A stretch of DNA of 64,000 nt from NCBI RefSeq assembly GCF_002074055.1, contig NZ_CP014619.1, forward strand, positions 1,302,001 through 1,366,000, read 5' to 3'. Position numbers and translations under genes: made by a program. Below the pieces are notes generated by a model. That model was not told where the DNA came from. It made no database searches and was given only the letters and a program-made list of their open reading frames with translations. Shown here in pieces: positions 43,115 to 54,550 of this stretch (its first letter is position 1; each line of letters begins with the position of its first letter). The DNA is from Frondihabitans sp. 762G35. GTDB lineage: Bacteria > Actinomycetota > Actinomycetes > Actinomycetales > Microbacteriaceae.

Positions 43115-44068
43115 ATGGCAGACGACCAGATCCACACCCCCGTCCTCCTCGATCGCTCGCTCGAGCTGCTCGAACCGGCGATCTCGCGCCCCGGCGCCGT
43201 CGTCGTCGACGCGACACTCGGCATGGGCGGACACTCCGCGGCCATGCTGCAGCGCCACCCCGAGCTCACCCTGGTCGGGCTCGACCGCGACACCGAGGCG
43301 CTGGGCATCGCGGGGGAGCGGCTCGCTTCCTTCGGCGACCGCGCGAAGCTGGTCCACACCGAGTACGACGGGATCGCCCGCGCCCTCGACTCGCTCGGCA
43401 TCGACGAGGTCGACGGCGTCCTCTTCGACCTCGGCGTGTCCTCGCTCCAGCTCGATCGCGTGGAGCGCGGCTTCTCGTACTCGAAGGACGCCCCGCTCGA
43501 CATGCGCATGGACCCCACGCAGGGCGTCACCGCCGAGACGGTCCTGGCCACCTACTCCGAGGCCGAGCTGCGCCGGATCTTCTACCAGTACGGCGAGGAG
43601 AAGCTCGCTCCGCGCTACGCGCGCCGGATCGTGGAGCGCCGCATCGAGACCCCCCTCGTCCGGAGCGGGCAGCTCGTCGACCTCCTCAGCGACGCGACGC
43701 CGGCGGCGCTGCAGCGAGCCGGGCATCCTGCGAAGCGCGTCTTCCAGGCCCTCCGCATCGAGGTCAACGCCGAGCTCGCCTCCCTCGAGTCGGCGCTGCC
43801 CGCGGCCCTCGACCGTCTCGCGATCGGCGGCCGGATCGTCGTGCTCGCCTACCAGTCGCTCGAGGACCGCCTCGTGAAGCGCGAGTTCGCGGCCCGGTCG
43901 CAGTCGACGGCTCCCGCCGGTCTCCCGGTCGAGCTGCCGGAGCACCGCCCCGAGTTCCGACTCCTGGTCCGCGGAGCGGAACTCGCGAGCGACGACGAGA
44001 AAGACCTGAACCCCCGAGCGAAACCCGTGCGTCTGCGCGCCGCCGAACGAATCCGGAGATCAGCATGA
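43115..44068 (+). CDS. rsmH: 16S rRNA (cytosine1402-N4)-methyltransferase RsmH
   Basis: A SAM-dependent methyltransferase of 317 residues. [13 protein letters not shown] at the N-terminus, [16 protein letters not shown] for SAM binding, [15 protein letters not shown], and [17 protein letters not shown] are all family signatures. Methylates N4 of C1402 in the decoding centre. ATG start; the stop overlaps the next ATG (ATGA), so ftsL-type translation is coupled. It lies about 100 bp after mraZ. Confidence 0.96.
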   Translation: MADDQIHTPVLLDRSLELLEPAISRPGAVVVDATLGMGGHSAAMLQRHPELTLVGLDRDTEALGIAGERLASFGDRAKLVHTEYDGIARALDSLGIDEVDGVLFDLGVSSLQLDRVERGFSYSKDAPLDMRMDPTQGVTAETVLATYSEAELRRIFYQYGEEKLAPRYARRIVERRIETPLVRSGQLVDLLSDATPAALQRAGHPAKRVFQALRIEVNAELASLESALPAALDRLAIGGRIVVLAYQSLEDRLVKREFAARSQSTAPAGLPVELPEHRPEFRLLVRGAELASDDEKDLNPRAKPVRLRAAERIRRSA

Positions 44069-44664
44069 GCGACAACCTCGCCTACGCCCTGCCCCGTACG
44101 ACGGGGCCCGACGTCCTCGGGGAGCTCGGCGGGCGCCCCGGCCCGATCGAGATCGTCACGAGCCGCAGCCAGCGCCGCGCCCGACCCCGGATCGTCTACG
44201 CTCTCGTGGCGACGGCGGCGCTCTTCGTCCTCCTGCTCACGCAGCTCGGTATCAGCATCGCCCTGAGCGACGGCGCCTACCAGATCTCCGCCCTGCAGAA
44301 CACGCAGACGGAACTCGGCCGGTCCCAGCAGAAGTACTCCGAGAAGCTGCAGGTGCTCTCGTCGCCGCAGAACGTGGCCAACAACGCCGCCGCGCTCGGC
44401 ATGGTGCGCAACCAGAACCCGGTCTACCTCGACCTCGCGAGCGGCGCCGTCTTCGGCACGCCGCAGGCCGCAGCACCCGAGGCCAGCGCATCGGGCAACC
44501 TGATCGCGAACAGCCTCCTGGGCGGAGTCCCCGTCGTGACGAAGAGCGCGAAGGATGCCGCGGCCGGAGCCGCTTCGTCCGCTCCGGGCGCGGCAGCACC
44601 GAAATCGACCGGCACCTCGGTACCGTCGACAACGAACCAGCTGGCGGCTCCCGAGACCCGCTAG
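44065..44664 (+). CDS. FtsL-like cell division protein
   Basis: A protein of 199 residues in the ftsL position between rsmH and ftsI. A basic cytoplasmic start, one membrane helix ([21 protein letters not shown]), then a short extracellular coiled coil ([20 protein letters not shown]) followed by [16 protein letters not shown], typical of FtsL, which organises the FtsQBL/FtsWI complex. The last 80 residues are Ala/Ser-rich and variable. Sequence identity to classical FtsL is weak; position gives most of the confidence. Confidence 0.8.
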   Translation: MSDNLAYALPRTTGPDVLGELGGRPGPIEIVTSRSQRRARPRIVYALVATAALFVLLLTQLGISIALSDGAYQISALQNTQTELGRSQQKYSEKLQVLSSPQNVANNAAALGMVRNQNPVYLDLASGAVFGTPQAAAPEASASGNLIANSLLGGVPVVTKSAKDAAAGAASSAPGAAAPKSTGTSVPSTTNQLAAPETR

Positions 44665-44757
44665 CGGCGTCCGCGCGAGGGCATCGAGACCGCCCGGCGA
44701 ACGTCAGCCGTCGAATGCCCGCCCCAGCCCGTCGGGGCGCGCAGTGAGGAACCTCTC

Positions 44758-46539
44758 GTGAGACCAACCGCTTCCGCCGCCGTCCGGGCCCGTCGCCGAC
44801 GCGTGTCGATCACGGCCATCGCGATCTTCGCGCTCGTCGCCGTGTTCGTCGTGCGACTCGTCGACATCCAGGTCGTGCAGGCGCAGTCGCTCAACACCGA
44901 CGCCGTCGGCAAGAGGTCGATCTCGACGACGGTGTACGGCGACCGGGGCGATATCGTCGACGCGAACGGCAAGGTGCTCGCCGGAACGGTCCTCCGCTAC
45001 GACATCACGGCGGCGCCGCGCTTCGCGACGGGGTACTCGACGATCGACCCGAAGACGAAGAAGAAGACCACCTACTCGCTCGAGCAGACCGTCGCGCAGA
45101 TCGCGAGGGCCACGCACTCCGACGCCGGGTCGCTGATGAAGAAGCTGAAGGCGAACCCGGACTCCGACTACGCCCTCCTCGTGCGCGCCGTCGACATCGA
45201 CGCGTACGACGCGATCGTGAAACTCGGCATCTCCTGGATCTACCCGCAGCGCGTCACGTCGCGCACCTATCCGGCGGGAGCCGTCGCGGGCAACCTCGTC
45301 GGCTTCGTCGGCACGGAGGGCGCGCAGGCGGGGCTCGAGTACGCCTACGACTCCTGCCTGGCCGGGACGAACGGCTCCGAGACCTACGAGCGCGGTGCCG
45401 ACGGGGTCAAGCTCCCGGGGAGCACGACGACGACGAAGAGGTCCGTCGCGGGAGGGACCCTCGAGACGACGATCGACTCCGACCTCCAATACCAGGTCCA
45501 GCAGGATCTCGACGAGCAGGTCAAGGCTCTCGGGGCGACCTCGGGCACCGTCGTGGTCATGAAGGCCTCCGACGCCTCGCTCCTGGCCGTCGCCGACTCC
45601 GACACCGTCGATCCGAACGACGTCGGCGCGACGCCCGCGGCCGACCGCTTCTCGAAGGCGTTCACCGACAGCTACGAGCCCGGCTCGACCTTCAAGGCGA
45701 TGGTCGCCGCGGCCGCCATCGACAAGGGCGTGGCGAGCACGGGCACGAAGGAGAGCGTCGCCGACTCCCGCACCTTCCCGTGGGGCGGTCGCATCGGCGA
45801 CGCGGAGTCGCACCCGGTCGAGAACCTCACGCTCGCGGGCATCCTGGCGAACTCGTCGAACGTCGGCATCTCGCAGGTCGGCGAGCTCCTGTCGAAGCAG
45901 ACGCGCTACGACTACATGAAGAAGTTCGGCCTGGGCACGCAGACCGAGGTGAAGTTCCCCGGCGAGTCGAACGGCCAGCTGGGCACGCCGCAGTCGTGGG
46001 ATCAGCAGACGAACATCAACAGCATGTTCGGCCAGGGCGTCGGAGCGACGGCGATCCAGACCGCGAGCATCTACCAGACCCTGGCCAACGGCGGGGTCAG
46101 GATGCCCGTCAAGCTGGTCAAGGGCTGCCGCCAGGCCGACGGCACCCTGACCGACGTCCCCTCCTCGACCGGCACGAGGGTCGTCTCCCCGCAGGCGGCG
46201 ACGGACGTCGTCCACATGCTCGAGAACACGATCCCGGACGGCACCCTCAAGGGCATGCAGCCGATCTCCGGCTACAACGTCGCCGCCAAGACGGGCACGG
46301 CCCAGATCGCCGACGCGCCCGGGGGCGGCTACGGCAGCGACTACATCATCTCCGTGGCGGGCGTCGCTCCGGCGGAGAATCCGCAGTACGTGGTTCTCGT
46401 GACGTTCACGAAGCCGACTACGCTGAAGACTTCGTTCGCGGCGGCTCCGGCCTTCCGCGAGATAATGTCCCAGGTCCTGGAGACGTACCGGGTGAAGCCG
46501 TCGACGACGGCACCGACCCACCTGCCCGACACGTGGTGA
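44758..46539 (+). CDS. ftsI: Penicillin-binding protein 3 / septal transpeptidase FtsI
   Basis: A class B PBP of 593 residues. Cytoplasmic tail and one membrane helix (SITAIAIFALVAVFVVRLVDI), a pedestal domain beginning RGDIVDANGKVLA, then the transpeptidase with SxxK in YEPGSTFKAM, SxN in ANSSNVG and KTGTAQI. Crosslinks septal peptidoglycan with FtsW. GTG start. No C-terminal PASTA domain is present. It begins 93 bp after the FtsL-like gene. Confidence 0.95.
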   Translation: MRPTASAAVRARRRRVSITAIAIFALVAVFVVRLVDIQVVQAQSLNTDAVGKRSISTTVYGDRGDIVDANGKVLAGTVLRYDITAAPRFATGYSTIDPKTKKKTTYSLEQTVAQIARATHSDAGSLMKKLKANPDSDYALLVRAVDIDAYDAIVKLGISWIYPQRVTSRTYPAGAVAGNLVGFVGTEGAQAGLEYAYDSCLAGTNGSETYERGADGVKLPGSTTTTKRSVAGGTLETTIDSDLQYQVQQDLDEQVKALGATSGTVVVMKASDASLLAVADSDTVDPNDVGATPAADRFSKAFTDSYEPGSTFKAMVAAAAIDKGVASTGTKESVADSRTFPWGGRIGDAESHPVENLTLAGILANSSNVGISQVGELLSKQTRYDYMKKFGLGTQTEVKFPGESNGQLGTPQSWDQQTNINSMFGQGVGATAIQTASIYQTLANGGVRMPVKLVKGCRQADGTLTDVPSSTGTRVVSPQAATDVVHMLENTIPDGTLKGMQPISGYNVAAKTGTAQIADAPGGGYGSDYIISVAGVAPAENPQYVVLVTFTKPTTLKTSFAAAPAFREIMSQVLETYRVKPSTTAPTHLPDTW

Positions 46540-46585
46540 GCAGTCCCGCTCCCGCCCGACCAGCCTGGTTAGAAATGAGGATTCT

Positions 46586-48133
46586 TTGAGTGCCCGGATC
46601 CCCCCGGTCCTTCGTCCGGAACATCCCTCGGCGAGATCGCTCGGCCAACTCGCCAGCGAGTTCGGCCTCGAGCACATCGGCTCGCTCGACGGCATCGAGA
46701 TCACGGGCGTCACGCTCTCCACGGGAGACCTGCACCCCGGCGACCTCTACGTCGGCGTCCCGGGCGCGAACCGCCACGGCGCCGAGTTCGCCGCCCAGGC
46801 TCGCGAGGGCGGCGCCGTCGCGCTCCTGACCGACCGCCGCGGCGCCGAGATCGCAAAGGGCTCCGGCCTGCCGGTCGTCCTCGTCGACTCGCCGCGCGCC
46901 GCCCTCGGCGACGTGTCCGCGTGGGTCTACCGCACGGGCGAGCACGGCCCCCTCCTCTTCGCGGTCACCGGCACCAACGGCAAGACCTCGACCTCGTACC
47001 TCCTCGAGGGCATCCTCAAGCAGCTCGGCCTCGTGACGGGGCTGTCGTCCACCGCGGAGCGCCACATCGGCGATCTCACCGTCGTCTCCCGTCTCACGAC
47101 GCCGGAGGCCAGCGAGATGCACGCCCTCCTCGCGCGCATGCGCGAGAGCGAGGTGCGCGCCGTCGCCGTCGAGGTGAGCGCCCAGGCGCTCAGCCGCAAC
47201 CGCGTCGACGGACTCGTCTTCGACGTGGCGGGGTTCACGAACCTCAGCCACGACCACCTCGACGACTACCGCGACATGGAGGAGTACTTCCAGGCGAAGC
47301 TCCCGCTCTTCCAGCCCGACCGCGCCAAGCGCGCCGTCGTCTCGCTAGACTCGCCCTACGGCGAGCGCGTCGTGGAGGCGAGCCGCGTCCCCGTGACGAC
47401 CATCTCGATCCTGCCCGACGTCGACGCGGACTGGAAGGTCGAGCTGCTCGACGAGCAGGCCGCGTACACCGAGTTCCGGCTCGCGGGGCCCGAGGGGCGC
47501 ACCCTCACGACGCGGGTCCCGATGATCGGCTGGCACATGGCGGCCGATGCGGCCCTCGCCATCGTGATGATGGTCGAGGCCGGTTTCGAGCTCGAGGCGA
47601 TCGGCCAGGCGCTCGATTCCGACGGCGGGATCGTCGCCTACCTGCCGGGACGCACCGAGCGGGTCTCGGGCGAGCGCGGGCCGAGCGTCTTCGTCGACTT
47701 CGGCCACAGCCCCGACGCCTTCCTGAACACCCTGGGCGCCGTCCGGCGCTTCACGCCGGGCAAGGTCATCATGCTCTTCGGCGCCGACGGCGACCGCGAC
47801 ACGACGAAGCGCCCCGAGATGGCTCGGGTCGCCGCGGCCGGATCGGACATCCTCGTGGTCACCGACCACCACCCGCGTTTCGAGGATCCCGACGCGATCC
47901 GGAAGACGCTCGTCGACGCCGCTCGCGAGGCCTACCCGGATCGCGAGATCCACGAGGTGAGCCCGCCCGAGGCGGCCATCCGCAAGGCCGTATCGCTCGC
48001 GGGCGAGGGCGACTCGATCCTCTGGGCCGGCCCGGGGCACCAGGACTACCGCGACATCCGCGGCGTCCGCACGCCCTACTCGGCGCGCGAGGAAGCCCGC
48101 GACGCCCTGCGCGAGGCCGGGTGGGCCGAGTGA
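46586..48133 (+). CDS. murE: UDP-N-acetylmuramoyl-tripeptide synthetase MurE, non-DAP type
   Basis: Mur ligase of 515 residues adding the third stem amino acid. ATP loop [25 protein letters not shown], and the carbamylated-Lys region YFQAKLPLF are present. The substrate motif is TDHHPRFE (residues about 426-433) where DAP enzymes have DDNPR; DN is replaced by HH but Arg is kept. That argues for a diamino acid other than meso-DAP, as in B-type peptidoglycan of Microbacteriaceae. TTG start with ATGAGG five bases upstream. Stop overlaps murF by four bases. Confidence 0.93.
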   Translation: MSARIPPVLRPEHPSARSLGQLASEFGLEHIGSLDGIEITGVTLSTGDLHPGDLYVGVPGANRHGAEFAAQAREGGAVALLTDRRGAEIAKGSGLPVVLVDSPRAALGDVSAWVYRTGEHGPLLFAVTGTNGKTSTSYLLEGILKQLGLVTGLSSTAERHIGDLTVVSRLTTPEASEMHALLARMRESEVRAVAVEVSAQALSRNRVDGLVFDVAGFTNLSHDHLDDYRDMEEYFQAKLPLFQPDRAKRAVVSLDSPYGERVVEASRVPVTTISILPDVDADWKVELLDEQAAYTEFRLAGPEGRTLTTRVPMIGWHMAADAALAIVMMVEAGFELEAIGQALDSDGGIVAYLPGRTERVSGERGPSVFVDFGHSPDAFLNTLGAVRRFTPGKVIMLFGADGDRDTTKRPEMARVAAAGSDILVVTDHHPRFEDPDAIRKTLVDAAREAYPDREIHEVSPPEAAIRKAVSLAGEGDSILWAGPGHQDYRDIRGVRTPYSAREEARDALREAGWAE

Positions 48134-49563
48134 TCGCGCTCACGCTGGCCGAGGTCGCCGACGTCGTCGGCGGCCGGCTCCTGCTCTCCGACCCGTCCCT
48201 TCCGACCGACGTCGTCTCGGGGTCCGTCGAGACCGACTCCCGGCTCGTCCGCGAGGGCTCCGTCTTCTTCGCCCTGCCCGGCGAGGTCACCGACGGACAC
48301 GTCTTCGTGCCGTCCGCCATCTCGAACGGCGCGGCGCTCGTCGTCGCCGAGCGCGAGCCCGACGCCGGGACGACCGTCCCGGTGATCGTCGTCGAGAACG
48401 GCGTCGACGCGCTGGCCGCGCTCGCCACGGCCGTCGTCGAGCGCGTGCGCTCCTCGACCCCGGAGGGCGGCGAGGGCAGGATGCGCGTGGTCGGCATCAC
48501 CGGCTCCAACGGCAAGACGAGCACCAAGAACATGCTCCGCGCGATCCTCTCCGACGTCGGCCCCACGGTCGCCCCCGAGGGCTCGTTCAACAACCACGTC
48601 GGCGCTCCGATCTCGATGCTGCGGATCGACGACGCCACGAAGTACCTCGTAGTCGAGATGGGCGCGTCGGGCTCCGGCGAGATCGCGCGTCTCGTGCGGG
48701 TCGCCCGACCCGACACGGGTGTCGTGCTCAAGGTCGGGCTCGCCCACGCCGGCGAGTTCGGCGGAATCGAGAAGACGCGCGAGGCGAAGGCGGAGATGGT
48801 CACAGACCTCCCCGAGTCCGACACCGCGATCCTCAACGTCGACGACTTCCGCGTCGCCTCTATGCGTGACGACACCCGGGCGCGCGTCGTGACCTTCGGG
48901 TTCGGCGACGAGGCCGACTACCGGGCCGAGGACATCGACGTGACCGCCTCGGGCACGTCGTTCACGCTGCACGCACCGTCCGGCCTCACCCGCCGCGTCG
49001 CGCTGCGCATCCTGGGCGAGCACCACGTCATGAACGCCCTCGCCGCCCTCGCGGTGACGGGGGAGTGGGGTCTCGACCTCGACCGCGCCGCCACCGTCCT
49101 CGAGAGCGTCACGCGCGCCGAGCGCTGGCGGATGGAGGTCCTCGACGCGGGCGACGGCGTCACCGTCATCAACGACGCCTACAACGCGAGCCCCGACAGC
49201 GTCGCCGCGGCGCTCAAGACCCTCGCGCAGGTGGTCGGCCCCGACCAGCGCTCCGTCGCGGTCCTCGGCGAGATGGCCGAGCTCGGCGAGTTCGCCCTCG
49301 AGGAGCACGACCGGATCGGCCGCCTCGTGGTCCGCCTCAACATCCACAAGCTCGTCGTCGTCGGCGACGCCGCCCGTCACATCCACATGGCGGCGGGGCT
49401 CGAAGGATCGTGGGACGGCGAGTCCGTCCTCGTCCCCGACATCGACGCCGCGTACGATGCGCTCACGTCCGATCGTCGAGAGGGAGACGTGGTCCTGGTC
49501 AAGTCGTCGAAGTCCGCGGGCCTGCGGTTCCTCGGCGACCGCCTCGCGGGGGTGACGGAGTGA
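48130..49563 (+). CDS. murF: UDP-N-acetylmuramoyl-tripeptide-D-alanyl-D-alanine ligase MurF
   Basis: A ligase of 477 residues adding D-Ala-D-Ala. Starts [17 protein letters not shown], has [18 protein letters not shown] (uridine-binding domain), ATP loop [27 protein letters not shown] and [18 protein letters not shown], all specific to MurF. GTG start inside the murE stop (GTGA). A long frame continues open upstream through murE but has no MurF-like content, so the start is here. Confidence 0.96.
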   Translation: MIALTLAEVADVVGGRLLLSDPSLPTDVVSGSVETDSRLVREGSVFFALPGEVTDGHVFVPSAISNGAALVVAEREPDAGTTVPVIVVENGVDALAALATAVVERVRSSTPEGGEGRMRVVGITGSNGKTSTKNMLRAILSDVGPTVAPEGSFNNHVGAPISMLRIDDATKYLVVEMGASGSGEIARLVRVARPDTGVVLKVGLAHAGEFGGIEKTREAKAEMVTDLPESDTAILNVDDFRVASMRDDTRARVVTFGFGDEADYRAEDIDVTASGTSFTLHAPSGLTRRVALRILGEHHVMNALAALAVTGEWGLDLDRAATVLESVTRAERWRMEVLDAGDGVTVINDAYNASPDSVAAALKTLAQVVGPDQRSVAVLGEMAELGEFALEEHDRIGRLVVRLNIHKLVVVGDAARHIHMAAGLEGSWDGESVLVPDIDAAYDALTSDRREGDVVLVKSSKSAGLRFLGDRLAGVTE

Positions 49564-50654
49564 TCGCGCTGCTCGTCGGCGGCGCCGTGTCGCTCGTCTT
49601 CACGCTCCTGCTGACGCCCGCGTTCATCCGGCTGTTCCACCGCCTCGGCTGGGGGCAGTTCATCCGGTCCGACGGGCCGCAGTCGCACCACACCAAGCGC
49701 GGCACGGCGACGATGGGCGGCATCGTCCTCATCATCGGCTCCGTGCTCGGCTACTTCGTCGGGCACGTCGTCGGGCGCGACCACCTGACGGCGAGCGGCC
49801 TCCTCGTCCTGCTGATGATGGTGGGGCTCGGATTCGTCGGCTTCCTCGACGATTTCGCCAAGGTCCGCAACCAGCGGAGTCTCGGCCTGACGGGCTGGGC
49901 CAAGATCCTCGGCCAGGTCATCGTGGCCGTCGTCTTCGCCGTGCTGGCCCTGACGATCCCGGACCGTGCCGGGCAGACCGCCGCGTCGTCGATGATCTCG
50001 GGCGTACGCGACATCACCTGGCTCGACCTGGCGATCTTCGGACCCATCGTGGGGGTCGTCCTGTTCGCGATCTGGACCATCATGATCACGACGTCGGCGT
50101 CGAACGCGGTCAACGTGGCGGACGGCCTCGACGGCCTCGCCGCGGGAGCCTCGATCCTGGCCATGGCCTCGTACATCTTCATCGGCTTCTGGAAGAACAA
50201 CCAGATGTGCGGCAGCGCCCGGGCCGTGGCGAACGCCTGCTACACGACCACCAATCCGCTCGACCTCGCGGTCGTCGCCGCGTGCATCTCCGGCGGCCTG
50301 ATCGGCTTCCTCTGGTGGAACACCTCGCCGGCGCAGATCTTCCTCGGCGACACCGGTTCGCTCGGCCTCGGCGGGGCTCTGGCCGCGCTGGCCATCCTGA
50401 GCCGCACCGAGCTGCTCCTCATCCTGATCGGCGGGCTCTTCCTGGTCGTCACCGGCTCCGTCATCCTGCAGCGCGCCTATTTCAAGATCACGCACGGGAA
50501 GCGCATCTTCCTGATGAGCCCCCTCCACCACCACTTCGAGCTCAAGGGCTGGGCCGAGGTGACGGTCGTGGTCCGCTTCTGGATCATCGCTGGGCTCTTC
50601 GTCGCCGCCGGCGTGGGCTTCTTCTACCTCGAGTGGATCAGCCAGGTCCCGTGA
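49560..50654 (+). CDS. mraY: Phospho-N-acetylmuramoyl-pentapeptide transferase MraY
   Basis: A polytopic enzyme of 364 residues making lipid I. Ten hydrophobic segments; [16 protein letters not shown] near the N-terminus, LGFLDD-type [32 protein letters not shown] with catalytic Asp residues, [15 protein letters not shown], and [13 protein letters not shown] near the C-terminus. GTG start overlaps the murF stop by four bases. Confidence 0.97.
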   Translation: MIALLVGGAVSLVFTLLLTPAFIRLFHRLGWGQFIRSDGPQSHHTKRGTATMGGIVLIIGSVLGYFVGHVVGRDHLTASGLLVLLMMVGLGFVGFLDDFAKVRNQRSLGLTGWAKILGQVIVAVVFAVLALTIPDRAGQTAASSMISGVRDITWLDLAIFGPIVGVVLFAIWTIMITTSASNAVNVADGLDGLAAGASILAMASYIFIGFWKNNQMCGSARAVANACYTTTNPLDLAVVAACISGGLIGFLWWNTSPAQIFLGDTGSLGLGGALAALAILSRTELLLILIGGLFLVVTGSVILQRAYFKITHGKRIFLMSPLHHHFELKGWAEVTVVVRFWIIAGLFVAAGVGFFYLEWISQVP

Positions 50655-52192
50655 CCGAGCGCCTCGACTCCCTGACCAGCTGGCACGCCGACTGGCGCGG
50701 CCTCCGCACGGCCGTCCTCGGCCTCGGCGTGAGCGGCTTCTCGACGGCCGACACGCTCGCGGAACTCGGCGCCGACGTGCTCGTCGTCGCCCCCGACGTC
50801 TCGTCCGGAGCCACGGCCGAGCGCGCCGAACTCCTCCCGCTCATCGGCGCGCGCCTCATCGTCGAGAGCGACCTCGACACGCCCCCCGACGCCCTCGTCG
50901 CCTTCGATCCGGAGGTCGTCGTCGTGAGCCCCGGCTTCGCGCCGCACCACCCGCTCGTCCGCTGGGCGGTCGAGTCCGGAGCCGCCGTGTGGGGCGACGT
51001 CGAACTCGCCTGGCGCGTCCGCGACAAGACCGAGCGCGTCGCGGACTGGCTCCTCGTCACGGGGACGAACGGCAAGACCACCACGACCCAGCTCGCCGCG
51101 GCCATGGTCGCCGCAGACGGCCGCTCGGTCGCCGCCTGCGGCAACATCGGCCTTCCGGTGCTCGACGCCGTGCGGGAGCCCGAGGGCTTCGACGTGTTCG
51201 TCGTGGAGCTGTCGAGCCACCAGCTGCACTACCTTCCGATCGAGGGGCCGGGTGCCCTGCATCCTGCCGCGAGCGTCTGCCTCAACGTCGAGAACGACCA
51301 CCTCGAGTGGCACGGCGGCCTGGACGCCTACCGCGCCGCCAAGGGGCGCGTCTACGCGAACACGCGCATCGCCTGCGTCTACAACCGGCAGGATGCGACG
51401 ACCAGGCTCCTGGTCGAGGAGGCCGACGTCGAAGAGGGCTGCCGCGCCGTCGGATTCGGTGTCGACGCCCCGCCGATCAGCGATTTCGGCGTCGTCGAGG
51501 GGCTTCTCGTCGACCGCGCCTTCCTCGCCGAGCGCCGGACCCGGGCGCTCGAGCTGACGACGGTCGCCACCCTGACGGAGTCGGGACTCGGCGCCCCGCA
51601 CCTCGTGGCCGACGTCCTCGCGGCGGCGGCCCTGGTCCGCGCCGTCGACGTCGAGGCCGACTCGATCCACCTCGCGGTCTCGGCGTTCCGCGCCGACCAC
51701 CACCGTTCCGAGCGGGTCGCCGAGCGCGACGGGATCGCCTGGATCGACGACTCCAAGGCGACCAACCCGCACGCGGCCCGCGCCTCGCTGACCGCCGGCG
51801 CACCCGTCGTCTGGATCGTCGGCGGGCTCTTCAAGGGCGTCGACGTCGGTCCGCTCGTCCGCGACGACACGGCGGGCGTCAAGGCGGCCGTGCTGATCGG
51901 AGCCGACCGGCGGATGCTCAGGGAGGCCTTCGAGCGACACGCGCCCGGCATACCCGTGTTCGAGGTCGACGAGCCCGACACTGAGAGGGTGATGCCGCGG
52001 GCTGTGCAGCTCGCAGCCTCGGTCGCCGAGACGGGAGACACCGTCCTCCTCGCGCCGGCCGCGGCATCCTTCGATCAGTTCGCCGACTACTCCGCCCGGG
52101 GCGATGCCTTCGCCCGGGCGGTGCACGACCACCTGGGAGGTGACGCCGATGGCCTTCACTCCATCGAGCCTCCCGCGCCGCCTGCGGGCTAA
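50651..52192 (+). CDS. murD: UDP-N-acetylmuramoylalanine-D-glutamate ligase MurD
   Basis: A cytosolic ligase of 513 residues adding D-Glu. N-terminal Rossmann domain [39 protein letters not shown] loop [38 protein letters not shown], and [19 protein letters not shown] start overlaps the mraY stop. A GCATCCTGC motif is embedded as Leu-His-Pro-Ala with rare His/Pro codons. It overlaps ftsW by 44 bp. Confidence 0.96.
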   Translation: MTERLDSLTSWHADWRGLRTAVLGLGVSGFSTADTLAELGADVLVVAPDVSSGATAERAELLPLIGARLIVESDLDTPPDALVAFDPEVVVVSPGFAPHHPLVRWAVESGAAVWGDVELAWRVRDKTERVADWLLVTGTNGKTTTTQLAAAMVAADGRSVAACGNIGLPVLDAVREPEGFDVFVVELSSHQLHYLPIEGPGALHPAASVCLNVENDHLEWHGGLDAYRAAKGRVYANTRIACVYNRQDATTRLLVEEADVEEGCRAVGFGVDAPPISDFGVVEGLLVDRAFLAERRTRALELTTVATLTESGLGAPHLVADVLAAAALVRAVDVEADSIHLAVSAFRADHHRSERVAERDGIAWIDDSKATNPHAARASLTAGAPVVWIVGGLFKGVDVGPLVRDDTAGVKAAVLIGADRRMLREAFERHAPGIPVFEVDEPDTERVMPRAVQLAASVAETGDTVLLAPAAASFDQFADYSARGDAFARAVHDHLGGDADGLHSIEPPAPPAG

Positions 52193-53447
52193 GGCCGGTT
52201 CCCTGCGGACCGCCTCCCGCGAGCAGGGCGCGGCCGACACCCCGGGGGAGCACGACTCCCGGGCCGCGGGAGCGGTGGTCCGGGTCAAGAGGCTGTTCGC
52301 GGCCGAGACGTCGACCTTCTTCGTCATCCTCGGCACGACGCTCTTCCTCGTCGTCTTCGGCCTCGTGATGGTGCTGTCGTCGTCGAGCGTCGAGCAGTAC
52401 GTGGCGACCCACGACTTCTTCGGCGCCTTCCTCCGACAGGGCATCTTCGCCGCGATCGGGGTGCCGCTGATGCTCATCGCCTCGCGGATCTCGATCGCCA
52501 CCTGGAAGCGGCGGGCCTGGGCGATCCTCGGCACGGCCATCGTCCTGCAGCTCCTGGTCTTCTCGCCGCTCGGCGTGACGATCGGCGGAAACCGCAACTG
52601 GATCCACATCGGCTCGTTCAGCGCGCAGCCCTCCGAGGGCCTGAAGCTCGCGCTGGCCGTCTGGCTCGGCATGATCCTCGTGAAGAAGGGCGACAAGCTC
52701 GACGACTGGCGACAGGTCGCCGTGCCGCTCGTCCCGGTCGTGGTCGTGGCGCTGGGCCTCGTCGTCCGCGGCGGCGACCTCGGTACGACGATCATCATGC
52801 TCCTGCTGGTGTTCGCCGCCGTCTTCTTCGCCGGCCTCAAGATGCGCTTCTTCCTCGCGCCCCTCGCCGTCATGGCCGTGGCGATCCCGATCATCACGAT
52901 GAGCGCCTCGTCGCGCACCTCGCGGATCTCCGCGTGGCTGGCCGGCTGCCAGGGCAGCGACTCCTACCAGAGCACCTGCTGGCAGACCACTCACGGGCTC
53001 TGGGCCCTCGCGTCCGGAGGGGTCTTCGGAGTGGGACTCGGCAACTCCAAGGCCAAGTGGTCGTGGCTGCCCGAGGCCGACAACGACTTCATCTTCGCGA
53101 TCGTCGGCGAGGAGCTCGGGCTCATCGGGGCCATCGTCGTGCTCGGCCTCTTCATCGTGCTCGCCGTGTCGTTCGTCAAGATCATCCGTCGCTCCGACGA
53201 CGCCTTCGTCCGCATCACGACCGGCGCGATCATGACCTGGATCATCGGCCAGGCGCTCGTCAACATCGCCGTGGTCCTCGGCCTCCTGCCCGTCCTCGGG
53301 GTGCCTCTCCCGCTCATCAGCGCGGGCGGATCCTCGCTCATCTTCACCCTCATCGGCATCGGGGTCGTCCTGTCGTTCGTGCGCCAGCACGCCGCCGACG
53401 AGTCACCGGCGCGGGTCGTCCGCGAGCGGGTAGGGTCTCTCCGGTGA
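52149..53447 (+). CDS. ftsW: Lipid II polymerase/division protein FtsW
   Basis: A SEDS glycosyltransferase of 432 residues with ten membrane helices, working with FtsI at the septum. Visible: [30 protein letters not shown] (catalytic-Asp region lies after it: [12 protein letters not shown]), [19 protein letters not shown], and [19 protein letters not shown] near the end. GGGAGG precedes the ATG inside the end of murD. The first 60 residues are polar and variable. Confidence 0.96.
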   Translation: MAFTPSSLPRRLRAKAGSLRTASREQGAADTPGEHDSRAAGAVVRVKRLFAAETSTFFVILGTTLFLVVFGLVMVLSSSSVEQYVATHDFFGAFLRQGIFAAIGVPLMLIASRISIATWKRRAWAILGTAIVLQLLVFSPLGVTIGGNRNWIHIGSFSAQPSEGLKLALAVWLGMILVKKGDKLDDWRQVAVPLVPVVVVALGLVVRGGDLGTTIIMLLLVFAAVFFAGLKMRFFLAPLAVMAVAIPIITMSASSRTSRISAWLAGCQGSDSYQSTCWQTTHGLWALASGGVFGVGLGNSKAKWSWLPEADNDFIFAIVGEELGLIGAIVVLGLFIVLAVSFVKIIRRSDDAFVRITTGAIMTWIIGQALVNIAVVLGLLPVLGVPLPLISAGGSSLIFTLIGIGVVLSFVRQHAADESPARVVRERVGSLR

Positions 53448-54550
53448 CGACGTACCTCCTCGCCGGCGGCGGCACCGCCGGGCACGTGAACCCGCTGCTC
53501 GCGACGGCCGATCGGCTCCGTCGCCGCGACCCCGGCGCCGTGATCCTCGTCCTCGGCACGGCCGAGGGCCTCGAGGCCCGCCTGGTCCCGGCGCGCGGCT
53601 ACGAGCTCCTCACCGTTCCGCGCCTGCCCTTCCCTCGACGCCCCAACGCGCAGGCCCTCCGCTTCCCGCAGCGCATCGCGGGGTCGGTGCGGGGTGTGCG
53701 GAAGCAGCTGGCCGACCGCTCGGTCGACGTCGTGGTGGGGTTCGGCGGCTACGCCGCGGCTCCCGCCTATCTCGCCGCCTGGCGCTCGAAGGTGCCGATC
53801 GTCGTGCACGAGGCCAACGCGAAGCCCGGCATCGCCAACGTGCTGGGATCGTTCCTTACTCGCCACGTCGGCGTCGTCTTCGCCTCCACGAAGCTGCGGC
53901 ACTCGCGGCAGGTGGGGATGCCCCTCCGCGACGAGATCGAGAACCTCGACCGGCGGTCGACGCAGTCCGAGGCGCTGCAGTTCTTCGGGCTCGACCCGGC
54001 CAAGCCGACCCTCCTCGTGACGGGGGGATCGACCGGTGCGAAGCGTCTCAACGAGACCGTGTCGCGTGCGGCCGACGTCGTGCTCGGCGCCGGCTGGCAG
54101 ATCCTGCACATCACGGGCGAGAAGTCCGACCTGGCGGCGCCTCCGCAGGCCGACTACCACCTCGTCCGCTACTGCGACCGGATGGACCTCGCCCTGGCCG
54201 CGGCCGACTTCGTCGTGTCCCGCTCCGGGTCGGCGACGGTGAGCGAGCTCACCGCGCTCGGTCTCCCGGCCGTCCTGATCCCCTATCCCGTCGGCAACGG
54301 CGAGCAGCGCTTCAACGCCTCCGACGTCGTCGCGGCCGGAGGCGCGGAGCTCGTCGACGACGCCGCGTTCACCCCGTCGTGGGTCCGGTCGCGCCTGGTG
54401 CCCCTGCTCCTCGATCGCGCCCGCATCGCCGACATGGCGGCCCGCTCGGCCTCGGTGGGCGTGCGCGACGGCGCCGACCGCACGGTCGACCTCGTCCTCG
54501 AGGCCGCCGCTCCCACGACCACCCACGAAAGCATCGGCCGTCCCTCATGA
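53444..54550 (+). CDS. murG: UDP-GlcNAc-lipid I transferase MurG
   Basis: A GT28 glycosyltransferase of 368 residues making lipid II on the inner face of the membrane. [69 protein letters not shown] and [24 protein letters not shown] are the family set. GTG start overlaps the ftsW stop by four bases; the stop overlaps murC likewise. Confidence 0.96.
   Translation: MTTYLLAGGGTAGHVNPLLATADRLRRRDPGAVILVLGTAEGLEARLVPARGYELLTVPRLPFPRRPNAQALRFPQRIAGSVRGVRKQLADRSVDVVVGFGGYAAAPAYLAAWRSKVPIVVHEANAKPGIANVLGSFLTRHVGVVFASTKLRHSRQVGMPLRDEIENLDRRSTQSEALQFFGLDPAKPTLLVTGGSTGAKRLNETVSRAADVVLGAGWQILHITGEKSDLAAPPQADYHLVRYCDRMDLALAAADFVVSRSGSATVSELTALGLPAVLIPYPVGNGEQRFNASDVVAAGGAELVDDAAFTPSWVRSRLVPLLLDRARIADMAARSASVGVRDGADRTVDLVLEAAAPTTTHESIGRPS

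Noticed and set aside
46921-48129. Long open extension upstream of murF in the murF frame
   Set aside because: Lies inside murE in another frame; MurF conservation begins at the GTG at 48130, which overlaps the murE stop in the usual way.
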